A stretch of DNA of 64,000 nucleotides, taken from the NCBI GenBank assembly GCA_021776635.1, contig JAJFFN010000009.1, positions 1 through 64,000 of the forward strand. The letters run 5' to 3'. This DNA is from Robiginitomaculum sp. Its GTDB lineage: Bacteria > Pseudomonadota > Alphaproteobacteria > Caulobacterales > Maricaulaceae. Shown here in pieces: positions 26,774-35,960 of this stretch (positions are counted from its first letter, which is position 1; each line of letters begins with the position of its first letter). The position numbers and the translations under genes are program-made. The notes under the pieces are model-generated. The model did not search any database and was not told the DNA's origin. It was given only the letters and a program-made list of their open reading frames with translations.

Positions 26774-27718
26774 TTATCTAATAAACCGTAATGGCTTGGT
26801 CGCAAATAGAGAAATTGGTGCATCGGTCTGTGGCAGTAATTCTCCGTCGAGGACAACTTCACCCGATAACTGCATCACGGCCTTATCAACATTCCAGCTC
26901 CTGAAGCCGTTGCGTTTTAAAGTGGCAGATGCGCGGGCCGATTGCCCCGGCAGCAACATGCGCGCCATATTACTTTTGATGTGACGTGCGTCTTTATTGG
27001 CATGGGTAATCATCAAGCTGCCATCGCCTGTACCCCAAAATGGTTTTAAGCCGATCATCAAACGCGGCAGAGTAGTTGCAACCGAGATAATGTGGTCATC
27101 ATCAATTCGCTCAGAACCGAGGTCGAGTGATAGCGGCGTCGGTTTCAAAATAATTTGGCGCTCAACACCGCGACTAAATAAAACTTTGAGCAAAGTGCTA
27201 CGAACGGCTGCAGAGCCGCCCACGCCTTTGCTATGCACATGCTCTACACAATAGCGGGTCGCGGCGGGGAGGGCGCCCGTAGACAACAAAAAACCATAAT
27301 GGGTGGTCTCGGAGTTTTCCGCTTTGGTACCAAGCATCGAAAGATCAACGGTCTTTTGAGTATCTGGCCTTTCGACGAGAGCAATGATCTTCTTACGCGA
27401 AGGGCGTTTTAATCCTACATGTGAAGCGACAAGGTTTGTCATGCCTCCGGGCAGGAGCGTAAAATCTGGGAGCTTACTCACATCCGGCTCGTGCGCCAAA
27501 AACATACTCAATACACCGTGGATAGTACCGTCGCCGCCCTCTATGAAAACATGTTTGCATTTATCAGCGAAAACCTGTGAAACAGCAGAAGATAGGGTTC
27601 CAAAGGTGTCTAGGATATAACTATTTGAAGTGTTGGTTACGCCTGCGCGTTCTAAGTCTGAACCGTGTTTTGCCACCGTATGGCTATGAGGATTGATAAA
27701 GAATGCAGTGCTGGACAT
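26774..27718 (-). CDS. Diacylglycerol kinase-family lipid kinase (candidate ceramide kinase)
   Basis: About 315 aa. It carries the catalytic nucleotide motif EGGDGTIHGVL and a LLPGGMTNLVASHV segment matching the P-x-G-T-x-N-x-x-A signature of DAGK-domain kinases, then a beta-rich C-terminal domain ending in VVLDGELLP. I start at ATG 27718, 5 nt after the lptG stop; an upstream in-frame start at 27805 would lie inside lptG. A DAGK-family enzyme encoded in the Caulobacter sphingolipid locus phosphorylates ceramide; by context this one probably does too. Confidence 0.82.
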   Translation of the reverse strand: MSSTAFFINPHSHTVAKHGSDLERAGVTNTSNSYILDTFGTLSSAVSQVFADKCKHVFIEGGDGTIHGVLSMFLAHEPDVSKLPDFTLLPGGMTNLVASHVGLKRPSRKKIIALVERPDTQKTVDLSMLGTKAENSETTHYGFLLSTGALPAATRYCVEHVHSKGVGGSAAVRSTLLKVLFSRGVERQIILKPTPLSLDLGSERIDDDHIISVATTLPRLMIGLKPFWGTGDGSLMITHANKDARHIKSNMARMLLPGQSARASATLKRNGFRSWNVDKAVMQLSGEVVLDGELLPQTDAPISLFATKPLRFIR

Positions 27719-27723
27719 GGAGG

Positions 27724-28794
27724 TTAGAAGGAAAGATCTTCGGTTTTCAGAGCTAAATAGCACCCGACAAGGCCAAAAATCATCAATGGAAGTGAAATTG
27801 CCCATACAATTGATAGGCCGCCAGAAACGGCAAATGTAGATAAGGCGCCGTCTAAAATTAGATATAAGAACCCAGAAGCAATGCCGATAATCAAGGCTTT
27901 GTCACCTGTATCTTCCCGACCAGTTTTTTGCATTATCGGGACGGCACATAAGAGTAAAATCAATGCGGCGAGAGGCCTTGTAATTCTATGTAAGTACCAA
28001 AAACCGTAGGCAAATCCGGGCTTGGACCCCGAACGCCCTTCCGTTCTAAATTTACGCATGTCTTCTAAAGATAAATCACGTGGGTCAGCGGCAAGTTTGG
28101 CTATGGTGGTTGGGGTTTGCTCACTCAACCATAACGAAAATGGGCCTGGCGTAAATCGGTCTCGGGCCGTGGCACGCTCCACGCCTTCAAGTATCCATGC
28201 GTTTTGCTCAAAGCTATAAGTAGCTTTTTTTACCCAACTTGCTATGGATATTTCGCCCGTCTCTTCTTGGTCAAAAAACTGTAAATCGGTTAGGGTTTCC
28301 ATATTTGGCCGTCCAGCTGCTCGGACAATTCGTGTCCCATCTTGAAGCCAAAGCGGGTTTTCCGAATTGATTGATGTGCGTTTGTATTCGCCTACGCCCC
28401 AGGCCTGAAGCGCACGTACGGATGGGGGCATTGCTATGTTAATCAATAAAATTGCCAGAACTGTGGCACTCATGACAACAGGCGCTAACAACGCCACCTG
28501 TTTGGGGACAGAAAATCCAAAGCCAATGAGGGCAACCAGCTCATGCTGGCGGATCAATTTAACATAGGTCAACAGCATGGCTACGATGACTGTGAATAAG
28601 AGGACGCGATCAAATATGACGGGGGCACGGTATAACATATATTCAAATGTTGCCATGCCGCCCCGCCCACTTTCAGCAATTTCATTGCTATTGGCGAGAG
28701 AGTCGAGCAGACCAATTAAAATAAGAAAGCCAAATGTGACAACCAGCCAGGAAAAAACAAAGGTTTTTGATATGTAGACGGCTATCCTGATCAT
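27724..28794 (-). CDS. lptG: LptG-type lipid export permease subunit
   Basis: A 356-aa YjgP/YjgQ-family protein with the family layout: three N-terminal membrane helices (about 15-35, 55-80, 95-118), a large periplasmic beta-jellyroll, and three C-terminal helices (about 275-345). FVFSWLVVTFGFLILIGLLD opens the first helix. LptG pairs with LptF in the inner-membrane ABC exporter that feeds the Lpt bridge to the outer membrane. Its ATG overlaps the lptF stop as ATGA, and the lipid kinase starts 5 nt after its own stop. Confidence 0.9.
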   Translation of the reverse strand: MIRIAVYISKTFVFSWLVVTFGFLILIGLLDSLANSNEIAESGRGGMATFEYMLYRAPVIFDRVLLFTVIVAMLLTYVKLIRQHELVALIGFGFSVPKQVALLAPVVMSATVLAILLINIAMPPSVRALQAWGVGEYKRTSINSENPLWLQDGTRIVRAAGRPNMETLTDLQFFDQEETGEISIASWVKKATYSFEQNAWILEGVERATARDRFTPGPFSLWLSEQTPTTIAKLAADPRDLSLEDMRKFRTEGRSGSKPGFAYGFWYLHRITRPLAALILLLCAVPIMQKTGREDTGDKALIIGIASGFLYLILDGALSTFAVSGGLSIVWAISLPLMIFGLVGCYLALKTEDLSF

Positions 28795-29996
28795 GTTGTG
28801 CTATCCTCATGGGTGTCCGGTGAATTTGACTTTAGAAAAGGGAAAAGTGCGTAAATGCCTTTGCGGATATCTTTGGCAACATCAGACATAAATAAGGAAA
28901 GAGTCGCAAGTGGTGGCTGCCCCATTTTTACGGCACTGTTTCTAAATAAAAGTATGGCCGATAATGTAACTATGCCCATAAGAGGCCAAATTCCCATCCA
29001 GGGCGGAATTTCACCTCTAGCCCCAAGTTTTTGTCCAAATTCCAGCGCTTTTTGTAAGGTTACCAAGGAGATGATGCCGACTACTATCCCAGCTGAGGAC
29101 GGATTTCGCCCATAATTAATGCCAAAAGGCACCGCAATAAACGGCAGTAAAAACAATAGATAAACGCGTGCCAAACGTAGATGAAGGGCTGCGTTATTTG
29201 TCTCCACTGAAATACTAGTAAAGCTTTTCCCGTCTCTGTTTTTGTACAGCTCTGTGGAAGTTAATTCGCGTTCATCATTGCCGCGTTCTCGAAAATTTAT
29301 TCCGCTAACTGAGCCTGCAACATAACTGCTCTCAAAGCCAAGCTGGCCTTTAATGATTTTTTCTGGCGTGATTTGGAAGCTGTCTCCATTGGAGAGTTGT
29401 AAGACGGGTTGGCCAGATTCTTCGCGAACTATCAATTCGCCTTTATTAGCAGTGGTAATGCGCAGACCTTCGTTTTTTGCTTGTTCATAGATGAAAATAG
29501 GCCCGCCGCCGGGGCCCACATAAAATGTTGTACGTCCGACTTTGGTAAATTTACCTTCGCGCAGAACGGCTGCAAATGATTTTTGGCTAACGGTGTGAAC
29601 AACTTCGCGGTACCCATATCTGCCAAGCGGCTGCATATAACCTTCAAGAACCAGGTTAATACCCATGAGTACAATGGAAATAAGGATAAATGGTTTTGTC
29701 ATGTGAAACAATGATACGCCAGAACCAAAGGCGGAGGTTAGTTCCGAAGAACGCGACATGCGGTCTATTGTAATAATGGTACCAAGCATCAATGCCATAG
29801 GAATGGCGATACCGAGATAATGTGGGAGCAGGTTGATGACCATTTGCGTTGCATCGCCTGCGGGGCGGGTTGAAGAGGAGACAACCTCAAAAATGCGCAA
29901 AAGCCGTTCAAGCAACAAAACGGCCAGCGCAAATAACACTAACCCGCCAATTGTCCGCAGAGCACTGCGCATAATGTATTGATTCAACTGTCCCAA
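28791..29996 (-). CDS. lptF: LptF-type lipid export permease subunit
   Basis: A 401-aa YjgP/YjgQ-family protein, six predicted helices around a periplasmic jellyroll (about 125-270), with SRSSELTSAFGSG after helix 2 as in LptF. The C-terminal tail past residue 360 is longer than in E. coli LptF (366 aa) and hydrophilic. It is the first gene of block 2, divergent from the DUF2141/ceramide-synthase operon. No lptD, lptB or lptC is in the window. Whether this is the cell's general LPS pair or a locus-specific paralogue cannot be decided here. Confidence 0.9.
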   Translation of the reverse strand: MGQLNQYIMRSALRTIGGLVLFALAVLLLERLLRIFEVVSSSTRPAGDATQMVINLLPHYLGIAIPMALMLGTIITIDRMSRSSELTSAFGSGVSLFHMTKPFILISIVLMGINLVLEGYMQPLGRYGYREVVHTVSQKSFAAVLREGKFTKVGRTTFYVGPGGGPIFIYEQAKNEGLRITTANKGELIVREESGQPVLQLSNGDSFQITPEKIIKGQLGFESSYVAGSVSGINFRERGNDERELTSTELYKNRDGKSFTSISVETNNAALHLRLARVYLLFLLPFIAVPFGINYGRNPSSAGIVVGIISLVTLQKALEFGQKLGARGEIPPWMGIWPLMGIVTLSAILLFRNSAVKMGQPPLATLSLFMSDVAKDIRKGIYALFPFLKSNSPDTHEDSTT

Positions 29997-30106
29997 AACT
30001 GTATAATTACCTTTACAAAGGGGCTGACCCTATCCATATCGATTTGTGGCTCTAGTGATTTAGTTGCCATTTTATTGTTAAATTTAACTGATAACGTTTC
30101 TATATT

Positions 30107-30712
30107 ATGAACACAAGATTTCGCAACACTTTCCTTGCAGTTGGACTGGTTTTAGGTGCAATACTTTCGCCGCTCATCAGCTCTTGGGCATTTGCAGACT
30201 CCGATGAGCATAAAGACCGTGTTCGTAGCCATCCCGATTTGGAAATTTACCAATATGAAGCCCCTGATATTTGTGACCCTGATGCTAATCAGGTACGTTT
30301 CAATGTTACAGGACTAACAAAAGAGGGCATTTTAACACTGGAATTATATAATGACCCAGATCATTTTCTTTCCAAAAAAGGTAGGGTGCGCCGTGTCAGA
30401 GTTCCTGCACTTGATGGTCAACAAACCATTTGTATGACAACAAATGCTTTGGGACGGTATGCAGCAGCAGGGTATCACGATATTGATGGGAACCGTAAGT
30501 TAAAGAAAAATATAATTAAAGTGCCGCGCGAACCATTCGCATTGTCAAATAATCCCAAGATAAAAGCGCTTAAATTTCCTAAATTTTCCGAGAGTGCCTT
30601 TGAATTAGGCCTTGGCGGCGTTAATATTACCCTTGAACTTGTCGATTTAAAAAAGCAAAAGAAAGCTGCAAAAGCGGCACGTAAGTTAGAAAAAGCCGCA
30701 AATAAAGAATAA
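30107..30712 (+). CDS. DUF2141 family periplasmic protein
   Basis: A 201-aa protein with a signal peptide (about 1-31, cleavage near SWAFA), then the DUF2141 domain with GYHDIDGNRKL, VPREPFALSNNP and a KFPKFSESAF strand. The function is unknown. The C-terminus is lysine/alanine-rich (KKQKKAAKAARKLEKAANKE). It is the first gene of block 3, 11 nt ahead of the ceramide synthase gene, so it probably works in the periplasm together with that pathway. The 110-nt gap before it must hold the divergent promoters for lptF and this operon. Confidence 0.82.
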   Translation: MNTRFRNTFLAVGLVLGAILSPLISSWAFADSDEHKDRVRSHPDLEIYQYEAPDICDPDANQVRFNVTGLTKEGILTLELYNDPDHFLSKKGRVRRVRVPALDGQQTICMTTNALGRYAAAGYHDIDGNRKLKKNIIKVPREPFALSNNPKIKALKFPKFSESAFELGLGGVNITLELVDLKKQKKAAKAARKLEKAANKE

Positions 30713-30723
30713 GCGAGGCGGCA

Positions 30724-31887
30724 TTGACAGTTTCTGGGCAGTTATCAGGTCTAATAATTATTCCGGTGAAAGACAAAACCGGACTAAAGCAGTTTTTAGA
30801 ATTACCTTATGATTTATATCGCGGTGAAGCGCATTGGCGTGCGCCTTTACGCTTTGAAAGAGCCCACCAAGTTGATCCCAAAAAAAATCCAGGGCTTGAT
30901 GGTCTAAAAACCCAGTTTTTTCTTGCATTTAAGGACGAAGAAGTTGTTGGGCGGATAGCGGCAATCATTAATCAGCAACATCTAAAAATTTATAACGATG
31001 CAACTGGACATTTTGGGTTTTTAGATACGCAAAACGATCCGAAAATCGCAGAGGCCTTGATAGAAACGGCTGAAAGTTGGTTGAAAGCGCGCGGTATGCA
31101 GCGCATTGTGGGTCCTCTGAGCTTTAGTATCAACGAAGAAGCCGGACTACTCATCAACGGCTTTGATACGCCGCCCGTTTTGATGATGCCGTATGGGCGC
31201 GCGGACTACCAAATGACAATTGAGGGCATGGGCTTTACTAAGGCCGTAGACATGCATGCTTATTGGACAAATATGCACGAAGGGTATCCACGTCCTAAAA
31301 TCGTTACAACCATGACGGGTTACATTGAAAAAGACCCGGATATTACGGTAAGACGGATGGATAAGTCTAATTTTTTAGAAGAAGTGCAGATGGCCATGGG
31401 AATTTTTAATGATGCTTGGTCAGACAATTGGGGGTTTGTCCCGTTTTCAAGTGCGCAAATAAAACATATGGCTGGTGAACTTAAACCCATAATCATACCT
31501 GATTTTTTCTGGGTTTGTGAGTATAAAGGGGAACCTGCTGCATTTATTCTCATGGTGCCTAACATCAACGAAGCCATCAATGGTCTTGACGGCAAGCTTT
31601 TACCATTTGGTTGGGCAAAATTACTATACCGCTTGAAAATAAAAGGCCTGAAAACGGCGCGAATTCCGCTTATGGGTGTCCGCAGAGAATTTCAGCGCAA
31701 ACGAACAGGTTTAGCGATGGCAGCATTCCTAAGCGAAAAAGTTTTTGAAATGGGACGCAAGCGCGGTTTTACACATGTAGAAATGGGCTGGATTTTGGAA
31801 AATAACAAAAGCATGATACGTATTATAGAACAGGCCAAGGGTGTTCCGTATAAAACGTACCGCATGTATGAGAAGCCTATTACATGA
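30724..31887 (+). CDS. cerS: GNAT-fold N-acyltransferase, bacterial ceramide synthase-like
   Basis: A 387-aa protein of the class that includes Caulobacter CerS, which N-acylates the long-chain base. Visible are a VVGRIAAIINQQH strand near residue 75, GFLDTQNDP, a central NEEAGLLINGFDTPP, and a C-terminal GNAT-like part with RRTxLxMA-type helix (RKRTGLAMAAFLSEK) and ILENNKSMIRIIE. I accept the TTG start at 30724, supported by GAGG about 6 nt upstream. It overlaps the following nucleotidyltransferase by 4 nt (ATGA). Confidence 0.8.
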   Translation: MTVSGQLSGLIIIPVKDKTGLKQFLELPYDLYRGEAHWRAPLRFERAHQVDPKKNPGLDGLKTQFFLAFKDEEVVGRIAAIINQQHLKIYNDATGHFGFLDTQNDPKIAEALIETAESWLKARGMQRIVGPLSFSINEEAGLLINGFDTPPVLMMPYGRADYQMTIEGMGFTKAVDMHAYWTNMHEGYPRPKIVTTMTGYIEKDPDITVRRMDKSNFLEEVQMAMGIFNDAWSDNWGFVPFSSAQIKHMAGELKPIIIPDFFWVCEYKGEPAAFILMVPNINEAINGLDGKLLPFGWAKLLYRLKIKGLKTARIPLMGVRREFQRKRTGLAMAAFLSEKVFEMGRKRGFTHVEMGWILENNKSMIRIIEQAKGVPYKTYRMYEKPIT

Positions 31888-32660
31888 GTAAACAGGTCAA
31901 CATCCTTATTCTAGCTGGGCAACGGGTAGGGGTGGTTGACCCTTTGCTTGTTGACGCGGGTGTGGAGTGGAAAGCCTTGCTGCCAATATTGGACATACCC
32001 ATGACAGATTATGTCTTGGCGGCATTGGACGCTAGTGATGGTTTGGCGAAGCCCTATTGGGTCAGCGGTCTAGATAAAAATTTAATTGATAACGGACTTA
32101 ATCAATCTCCAGCAGAAGATGGCCCGGCTAGTAGTGTCGTGGTCGCAGCCGAGGCTGGGCTACCATATCCGTTCATGGTAACGACGTGTGATCATCCACT
32201 TTTGACGTCTGATATAGTCAATAGTTTTTTGCGCGAAAGCATTGCATCGGATGCGGATTTTACGCTTGGTTTAGCGACCAAAGATGTCATTCATCCTGCA
32301 TATCCAAATGTGAAACGTACATACCTGAAATTTAAAGATTCCCATGTTTCTGGCTGCAATTTATTTTACATTGCAAATGAAAAGGGATTAGAAGCCATCA
32401 AGTTTTGGCGCTCTGCTCAACATGACCGTAAGAAGCCATTTAAACTGGCGCGGCGGCTCGGTATCGGTATGTTGCTTAAATATATCACAGGCGGGTTGAC
32501 GTTAAATATGGCTTTCAAATACGCTTCTAAAACATTGAATATAAAAGCTAATTATATAATTTTACAGTTTGCGGAAGCAGCTATAGATGTTGATAAACCA
32601 TCTGATTTAACATTAGTTACAGATATTCTAGCTAAGCGAAATATGAGTAATACGAAGTGA
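31884..32660 (+). CDS. MobA-like NTP transferase of the sphingolipid locus
   Basis: A 258-aa GT-A-type nucleotidyltransferase. It has an LILAGQRVG nucleotide loop at about 8-16, a conserved-looking lysine in VEWKALLPI, a VTTCDHPLLT metal site and a C-terminal DVDKPSDLTLV that resembles the MobA/IspD family end. It overlaps both neighbours (ATGA with cerS, GTGA with the flippase). It is therefore likely to make an activated headgroup (CDP- or NDP-linked) for a lipid. The substrate is not recognisable. Confidence 0.75.
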   Translation: MSKQVNILILAGQRVGVVDPLLVDAGVEWKALLPILDIPMTDYVLAALDASDGLAKPYWVSGLDKNLIDNGLNQSPAEDGPASSVVVAAEAGLPYPFMVTTCDHPLLTSDIVNSFLRESIASDADFTLGLATKDVIHPAYPNVKRTYLKFKDSHVSGCNLFYIANEKGLEAIKFWRSAQHDRKKPFKLARRLGIGMLLKYITGGLTLNMAFKYASKTLNIKANYIILQFAEAAIDVDKPSDLTLVTDILAKRNMSNTK

Positions 32661-34009
32661 ATGAAGATCTAAGTATCGCAGAAAAAGGTACAGTTGGCCG
32701 CAGGGTTGCTGCTAACACGGGATTGATGGTTGGTGCCAAAGCACTGGCCGCTATAATTGGTTTGGGGTCGCTTGTACTGCTCACCAAAAACCTGCCGATA
32801 GCATCGGTGGGGATTATCCTGTTTCTTCATGCTTATATGTTGTTTTTTGCAGAGGTTGCGACCTTCCAATCATGGCAAGCTGTCATCCGGTTTGGTACAC
32901 AAGATGTTGAGAGCGGCGATAAGTCAGCGCTTGGCCGTCTGCTTAGATTTTGCATTGCACTTGATTTTCTAGGTGCCATGGGAGCCTTTATTTTTGCTAT
33001 AGGTGGTTTGTTCTTCCTTGATGCACTTTTACCACTCCTGCCTTCATTCCAAGGGCAAGATAGTTTAATCGATGTAGGTTTGCTCACGCGATTAGGTATG
33101 ATTTATTCATTCCTTATCCTCGTACATCAGGGCGGCGCATCGACAGGTATATTTCGCCTTTTCGACAAATTCAAACCGCTTGCCTTACAAGTTTTGGTTA
33201 TGCCGGTATTCCGGCTCATTGGGGTCATAATTGCCGTCATATATGGGGCGGGGGTATACGGTTTTCTAGCCGCATGGTTTGTCGGCTCGCTCTTAGGGTA
33301 TTTAGCCTTGCCCTTTCTTGCGCTCATAGAGCTTAAATCCCGCAACTTACTGAAAACTGTGTTCAGTGAATGGCCTAAGCTTAAAACCAACCGAAAGGGT
33401 ATGTGGCCATTTGTCTGGAAGGCTAATATTGATGCATCTTTGGCTACAGGCACCACCCATTTACCTTTATTACTTGTAATGCCTATTTTCGGGCCGGCCT
33501 TTGTTAGTATCTATAAGGTTGCCGAAGAAATTGCACGGTTGTTGTCAGAAGCTGTGCTTTTGCTAGATCGAGTAATTTACCCTGAATATGCACGTATGAT
33601 GGCTCGCGGACAAACCGAGCATATCTGGCGTATTGTTATCAAGGCGGGCGCTATCATGATGGCTTGTGGTCTCCTCTTGTCTGCAGTCGTTGCCATTGTT
33701 GGCCCGACTGTGATTCCTGTCGTATTTGGTCCCGAATATAATGACGCGATTGTCCTGTCTATATTGTTGGTTTTAGCCGCATCACTAATGGGTGTGGCAG
33801 CACCGCTTTATCCCGTATTTTTTGCGGCTGGCAATCCAGGGCGGGCAATTTTTGCACGACTTGCAGGATTGATATTGTATGTGATATTGGTATTTTCTCT
33901 CAGTGCTCTCATTGGTAAAACAGGACCAGGATGGGCCGCAATTGGCGGCAATTTACTAGCAGTGATATTGGCGGCATGGTTTGTGAAAAGGACTTTGGGG
34001 AAAGCATGA
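32657..34009 (+). CDS. Wzx/MATE-like lipid flippase
   Basis: A 450-aa integral membrane protein with about 12 hydrophobic helices in the polysaccharide-flippase (MOP superfamily) pattern, including a VAANTGLMVGAKALAAIIGL start and a FGPAFVSIYKVAEEIARL loop. These proteins flip lipid-linked molecules across the inner membrane. Sitting between nucleotidyltransferase and phosphatase genes of the sphingolipid block, it could flip ceramide or a glycosylated sphingolipid. It starts with GTG overlapping the upstream stop. Confidence 0.8.
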   Translation: MNEDLSIAEKGTVGRRVAANTGLMVGAKALAAIIGLGSLVLLTKNLPIASVGIILFLHAYMLFFAEVATFQSWQAVIRFGTQDVESGDKSALGRLLRFCIALDFLGAMGAFIFAIGGLFFLDALLPLLPSFQGQDSLIDVGLLTRLGMIYSFLILVHQGGASTGIFRLFDKFKPLALQVLVMPVFRLIGVIIAVIYGAGVYGFLAAWFVGSLLGYLALPFLALIELKSRNLLKTVFSEWPKLKTNRKGMWPFVWKANIDASLATGTTHLPLLLVMPIFGPAFVSIYKVAEEIARLLSEAVLLLDRVIYPEYARMMARGQTEHIWRIVIKAGAIMMACGLLLSAVVAIVGPTVIPVVFGPEYNDAIVLSILLVLAASLMGVAAPLYPVFFAAGNPGRAIFARLAGLILYVILVFSLSALIGKTGPGWAAIGGNLLAVILAAWFVKRTLGKA

Positions 34010-34686
34010 ACAAACAACAAATAGCCATATTTGACCTCGATGAAACCCTAACCAAGAAGGGAACATGGGGTCGATTTGTTACGGGAACTCTTAGGGGTAA
34101 GCCTTTGAAATGGATACCATTTTTAGCAACCAGTATTGTTTCACAAATTATTTATATGCTCAGACTTGGCCCGCGTGAGCATGTGAAAGAAAACATGATG
34201 CGCTGGACTTTATCAGGTCGTACGCGTGTGGAGCTAGAGAAGCAGGCTGCTGATTTTGCGGATTATGAGGCGAATGCCGGTTTGCGTCTGCGCTCCAAAT
34301 CCATGATTGAACAGCACCGCGCGGCTGGCGACCGTATTATTATCGCCAGTGCAGCCGTTGATCTTATTGTTGATCCCATTGCAGATAGGCTCGACATCGC
34401 AGAGATGGTTTGCACGAAAATGGCGTATAATGCCGACGATAGATTAGCGCGTAAATTGGGCGGCATGAATTGTTACGGTAAGAACAAATTACTAATGGTT
34501 CGCGAACATCTAGAGCGCGACGAAAAATTTGATCGCAGTAAATCTCATATCACAATGTATTCAGATAGTCGTTCTGACCTTGCAATAATGGACTGGGCTG
34601 ATGTAGGTATAGCTGTAAACCCGAGCCCTCGCCTTGCCAAAGTGGTAGAACAATACGGGTTTGAAGTTCAAAACTGGGATAAATAA
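34006..34686 (+). CDS. HAD-IB family phosphatase
   Basis: A 226-aa haloacid dehalogenase-type hydrolase with the catalytic DLDETLT at about residues 9-15, a SAAVDLIVDPIAD cap/motif II region and a C-terminal YSDSRSDLAIMDWAD motif IV. HAD-IB enzymes remove phosphate from small molecules, and some act on lipid headgroups. It starts at ATG 34006, overlapping the flippase stop as ATGA. An upstream in-frame ATG (33931) lies within the flippase gene and is rejected. A role in removing a headgroup phosphate is inference. Confidence 0.85.
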   Translation: MNKQQIAIFDLDETLTKKGTWGRFVTGTLRGKPLKWIPFLATSIVSQIIYMLRLGPREHVKENMMRWTLSGRTRVELEKQAADFADYEANAGLRLRSKSMIEQHRAAGDRIIIASAAVDLIVDPIADRLDIAEMVCTKMAYNADDRLARKLGGMNCYGKNKLLMVREHLERDEKFDRSKSHITMYSDSRSDLAIMDWADVGIAVNPSPRLAKVVEQYGFEVQNWDK

Positions 34687-34702
34687 AACAAAAAGGAATA
34701 AG

Positions 34703-35959
34703 ATGCGGCTGTTAAGCACAATGATGAAACGTTTTGTTGGCACGGGTACACTCACCATTATTGATGTGGACGGCAAAAGCCATATGTTCGGACCAAAAGA
34801 GACCAAAGCAAATGACCCTTCTGCAACAATTAGGCTGCATGATAAAAAACTATACAAAGATTTGTTTTTTAACCCAGAACTCAGAGCTGGCGAAGCTTAT
34901 ATGGATGGGACGTTGACTGTCGAAGAGGGAACAATTCGCGATTTTTTGACCCTCTTTGCTATTAATGCCAGCAATCTACGCGGACATCCATTGCAAAAAT
35001 CTGTCCGTAAATATTACAAGCGCATTAAGAGGTTTCATCAAAGCAACCTCAAAGTCAAAGCTAAGAAAAACGTACAACACCATTATGACCTTTCTAACGA
35101 CTTCTACAAATTATTCCTAGGCGATGATATGCAGTATTCCTGCGCATATTTTGAACGCCCTGACATGACGTTGGAGGAGGCACAACTTGCCAAGAAACGC
35201 CATATTGCCGCCAAGATGAATATCAAGCCCGGGCAGAAAATTCTCGATATCGGATGTGGTTGGGGCGGTATGGCCATTTACCTAGCACAAAATTTTGATG
35301 TGCATGTCACGGGGGTTACCCTTTCAATACAACAACATAAATTAGCCGTTGAGCGTGTTGTCAAAGCTGGTCTGACCGATAAAGTCGACATATTGCTGCA
35401 AGATTACCGCGACTTACCCGGGCCATTTGACCGTATTGTTTCGGTCGGCATGTTCGAACATGTTGGCACACCGCAGTTTTCAGAGTTTTTCAACAAGGTT
35501 TCAGACTTGCTCACAGACGAAGGGTCTATGCTGCTCCATTCCATTGGTCGCAGGGGCGGGCCGGGTTCTACGGCGCGCTGGATACGCAAATATATATTTC
35601 CGGGCGGTTATTCACCTGCTTTATCTGAAACACTGGCAGTTGTTGAGCAGTCGGGGCTTTGGGTCACCGATATTGAAATTTTGCGTTTGCATTATGCCGA
35701 AACCTTGCTCGAATGGGAAAAACGATTTCAAGCCAACCGTGACAATGTGTCCTCTATGATGGACGAGAAGTTTTGTCGTATGTGGGAGTTCTATTTAATC
35801 ATCAGCGAGCTTTCGTTCCGCTATAGCAAGAATATGAATTTCCAAATGCAGTTGGCTAAGGGTCGGCACGCATTACCAATCACACGGGAATATATGAGCA
35901 AAGCGGAAGCAAAGTTGAAACGCCAAAAACAGAAAAAAGAACAGAAAAAGAAGACATAA
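34703..35959 (+). CDS. Cyclopropane-fatty-acyl-phospholipid synthase-like methyltransferase
   Basis: About 419 aa of the CFA/SAM methyltransferase family. It has an N-terminal lipid-binding part, NVQHHYDLSNDFYKLFL, the SAM loop DIGCGWGGMAIYLA, VGMFEHVG and a C-terminal RMWEFYLIISELSFR. It would add a methylene bridge or methyl to an unsaturated acyl chain in the membrane. The start at ATG 34703 is supported by AAGGA 6 nt upstream. The extreme C-terminus is Lys/Gln-rich (KRQKQKKEQKKK) in a 12-nt repeat-like stretch. It sits in the lipid cluster and may act on sphingolipid acyl chains. Confidence 0.88.
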   Translation: MRLLSTMMKRFVGTGTLTIIDVDGKSHMFGPKETKANDPSATIRLHDKKLYKDLFFNPELRAGEAYMDGTLTVEEGTIRDFLTLFAINASNLRGHPLQKSVRKYYKRIKRFHQSNLKVKAKKNVQHHYDLSNDFYKLFLGDDMQYSCAYFERPDMTLEEAQLAKKRHIAAKMNIKPGQKILDIGCGWGGMAIYLAQNFDVHVTGVTLSIQQHKLAVERVVKAGLTDKVDILLQDYRDLPGPFDRIVSVGMFEHVGTPQFSEFFNKVSDLLTDEGSMLLHSIGRRGGPGSTARWIRKYIFPGGYSPALSETLAVVEQSGLWVTDIEILRLHYAETLLEWEKRFQANRDNVSSMMDEKFCRMWEFYLIISELSFRYSKNMNFQMQLAKGRHALPITREYMSKAEAKLKRQKQKKEQKKKT

Positions 35960-35960
35960 C

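Noticed and set aside
27719..27805. Long N-terminus of the lipid kinase
   Set aside because: It lies in another frame of lptG; the kinase most likely starts at 27718.
33931..34005. N-terminal extension of the HAD phosphatase
   Set aside because: It lies entirely within the flippase gene; ATG 34006, overlapping the flippase stop as ATGA, gives the expected DLDETLT near the start.
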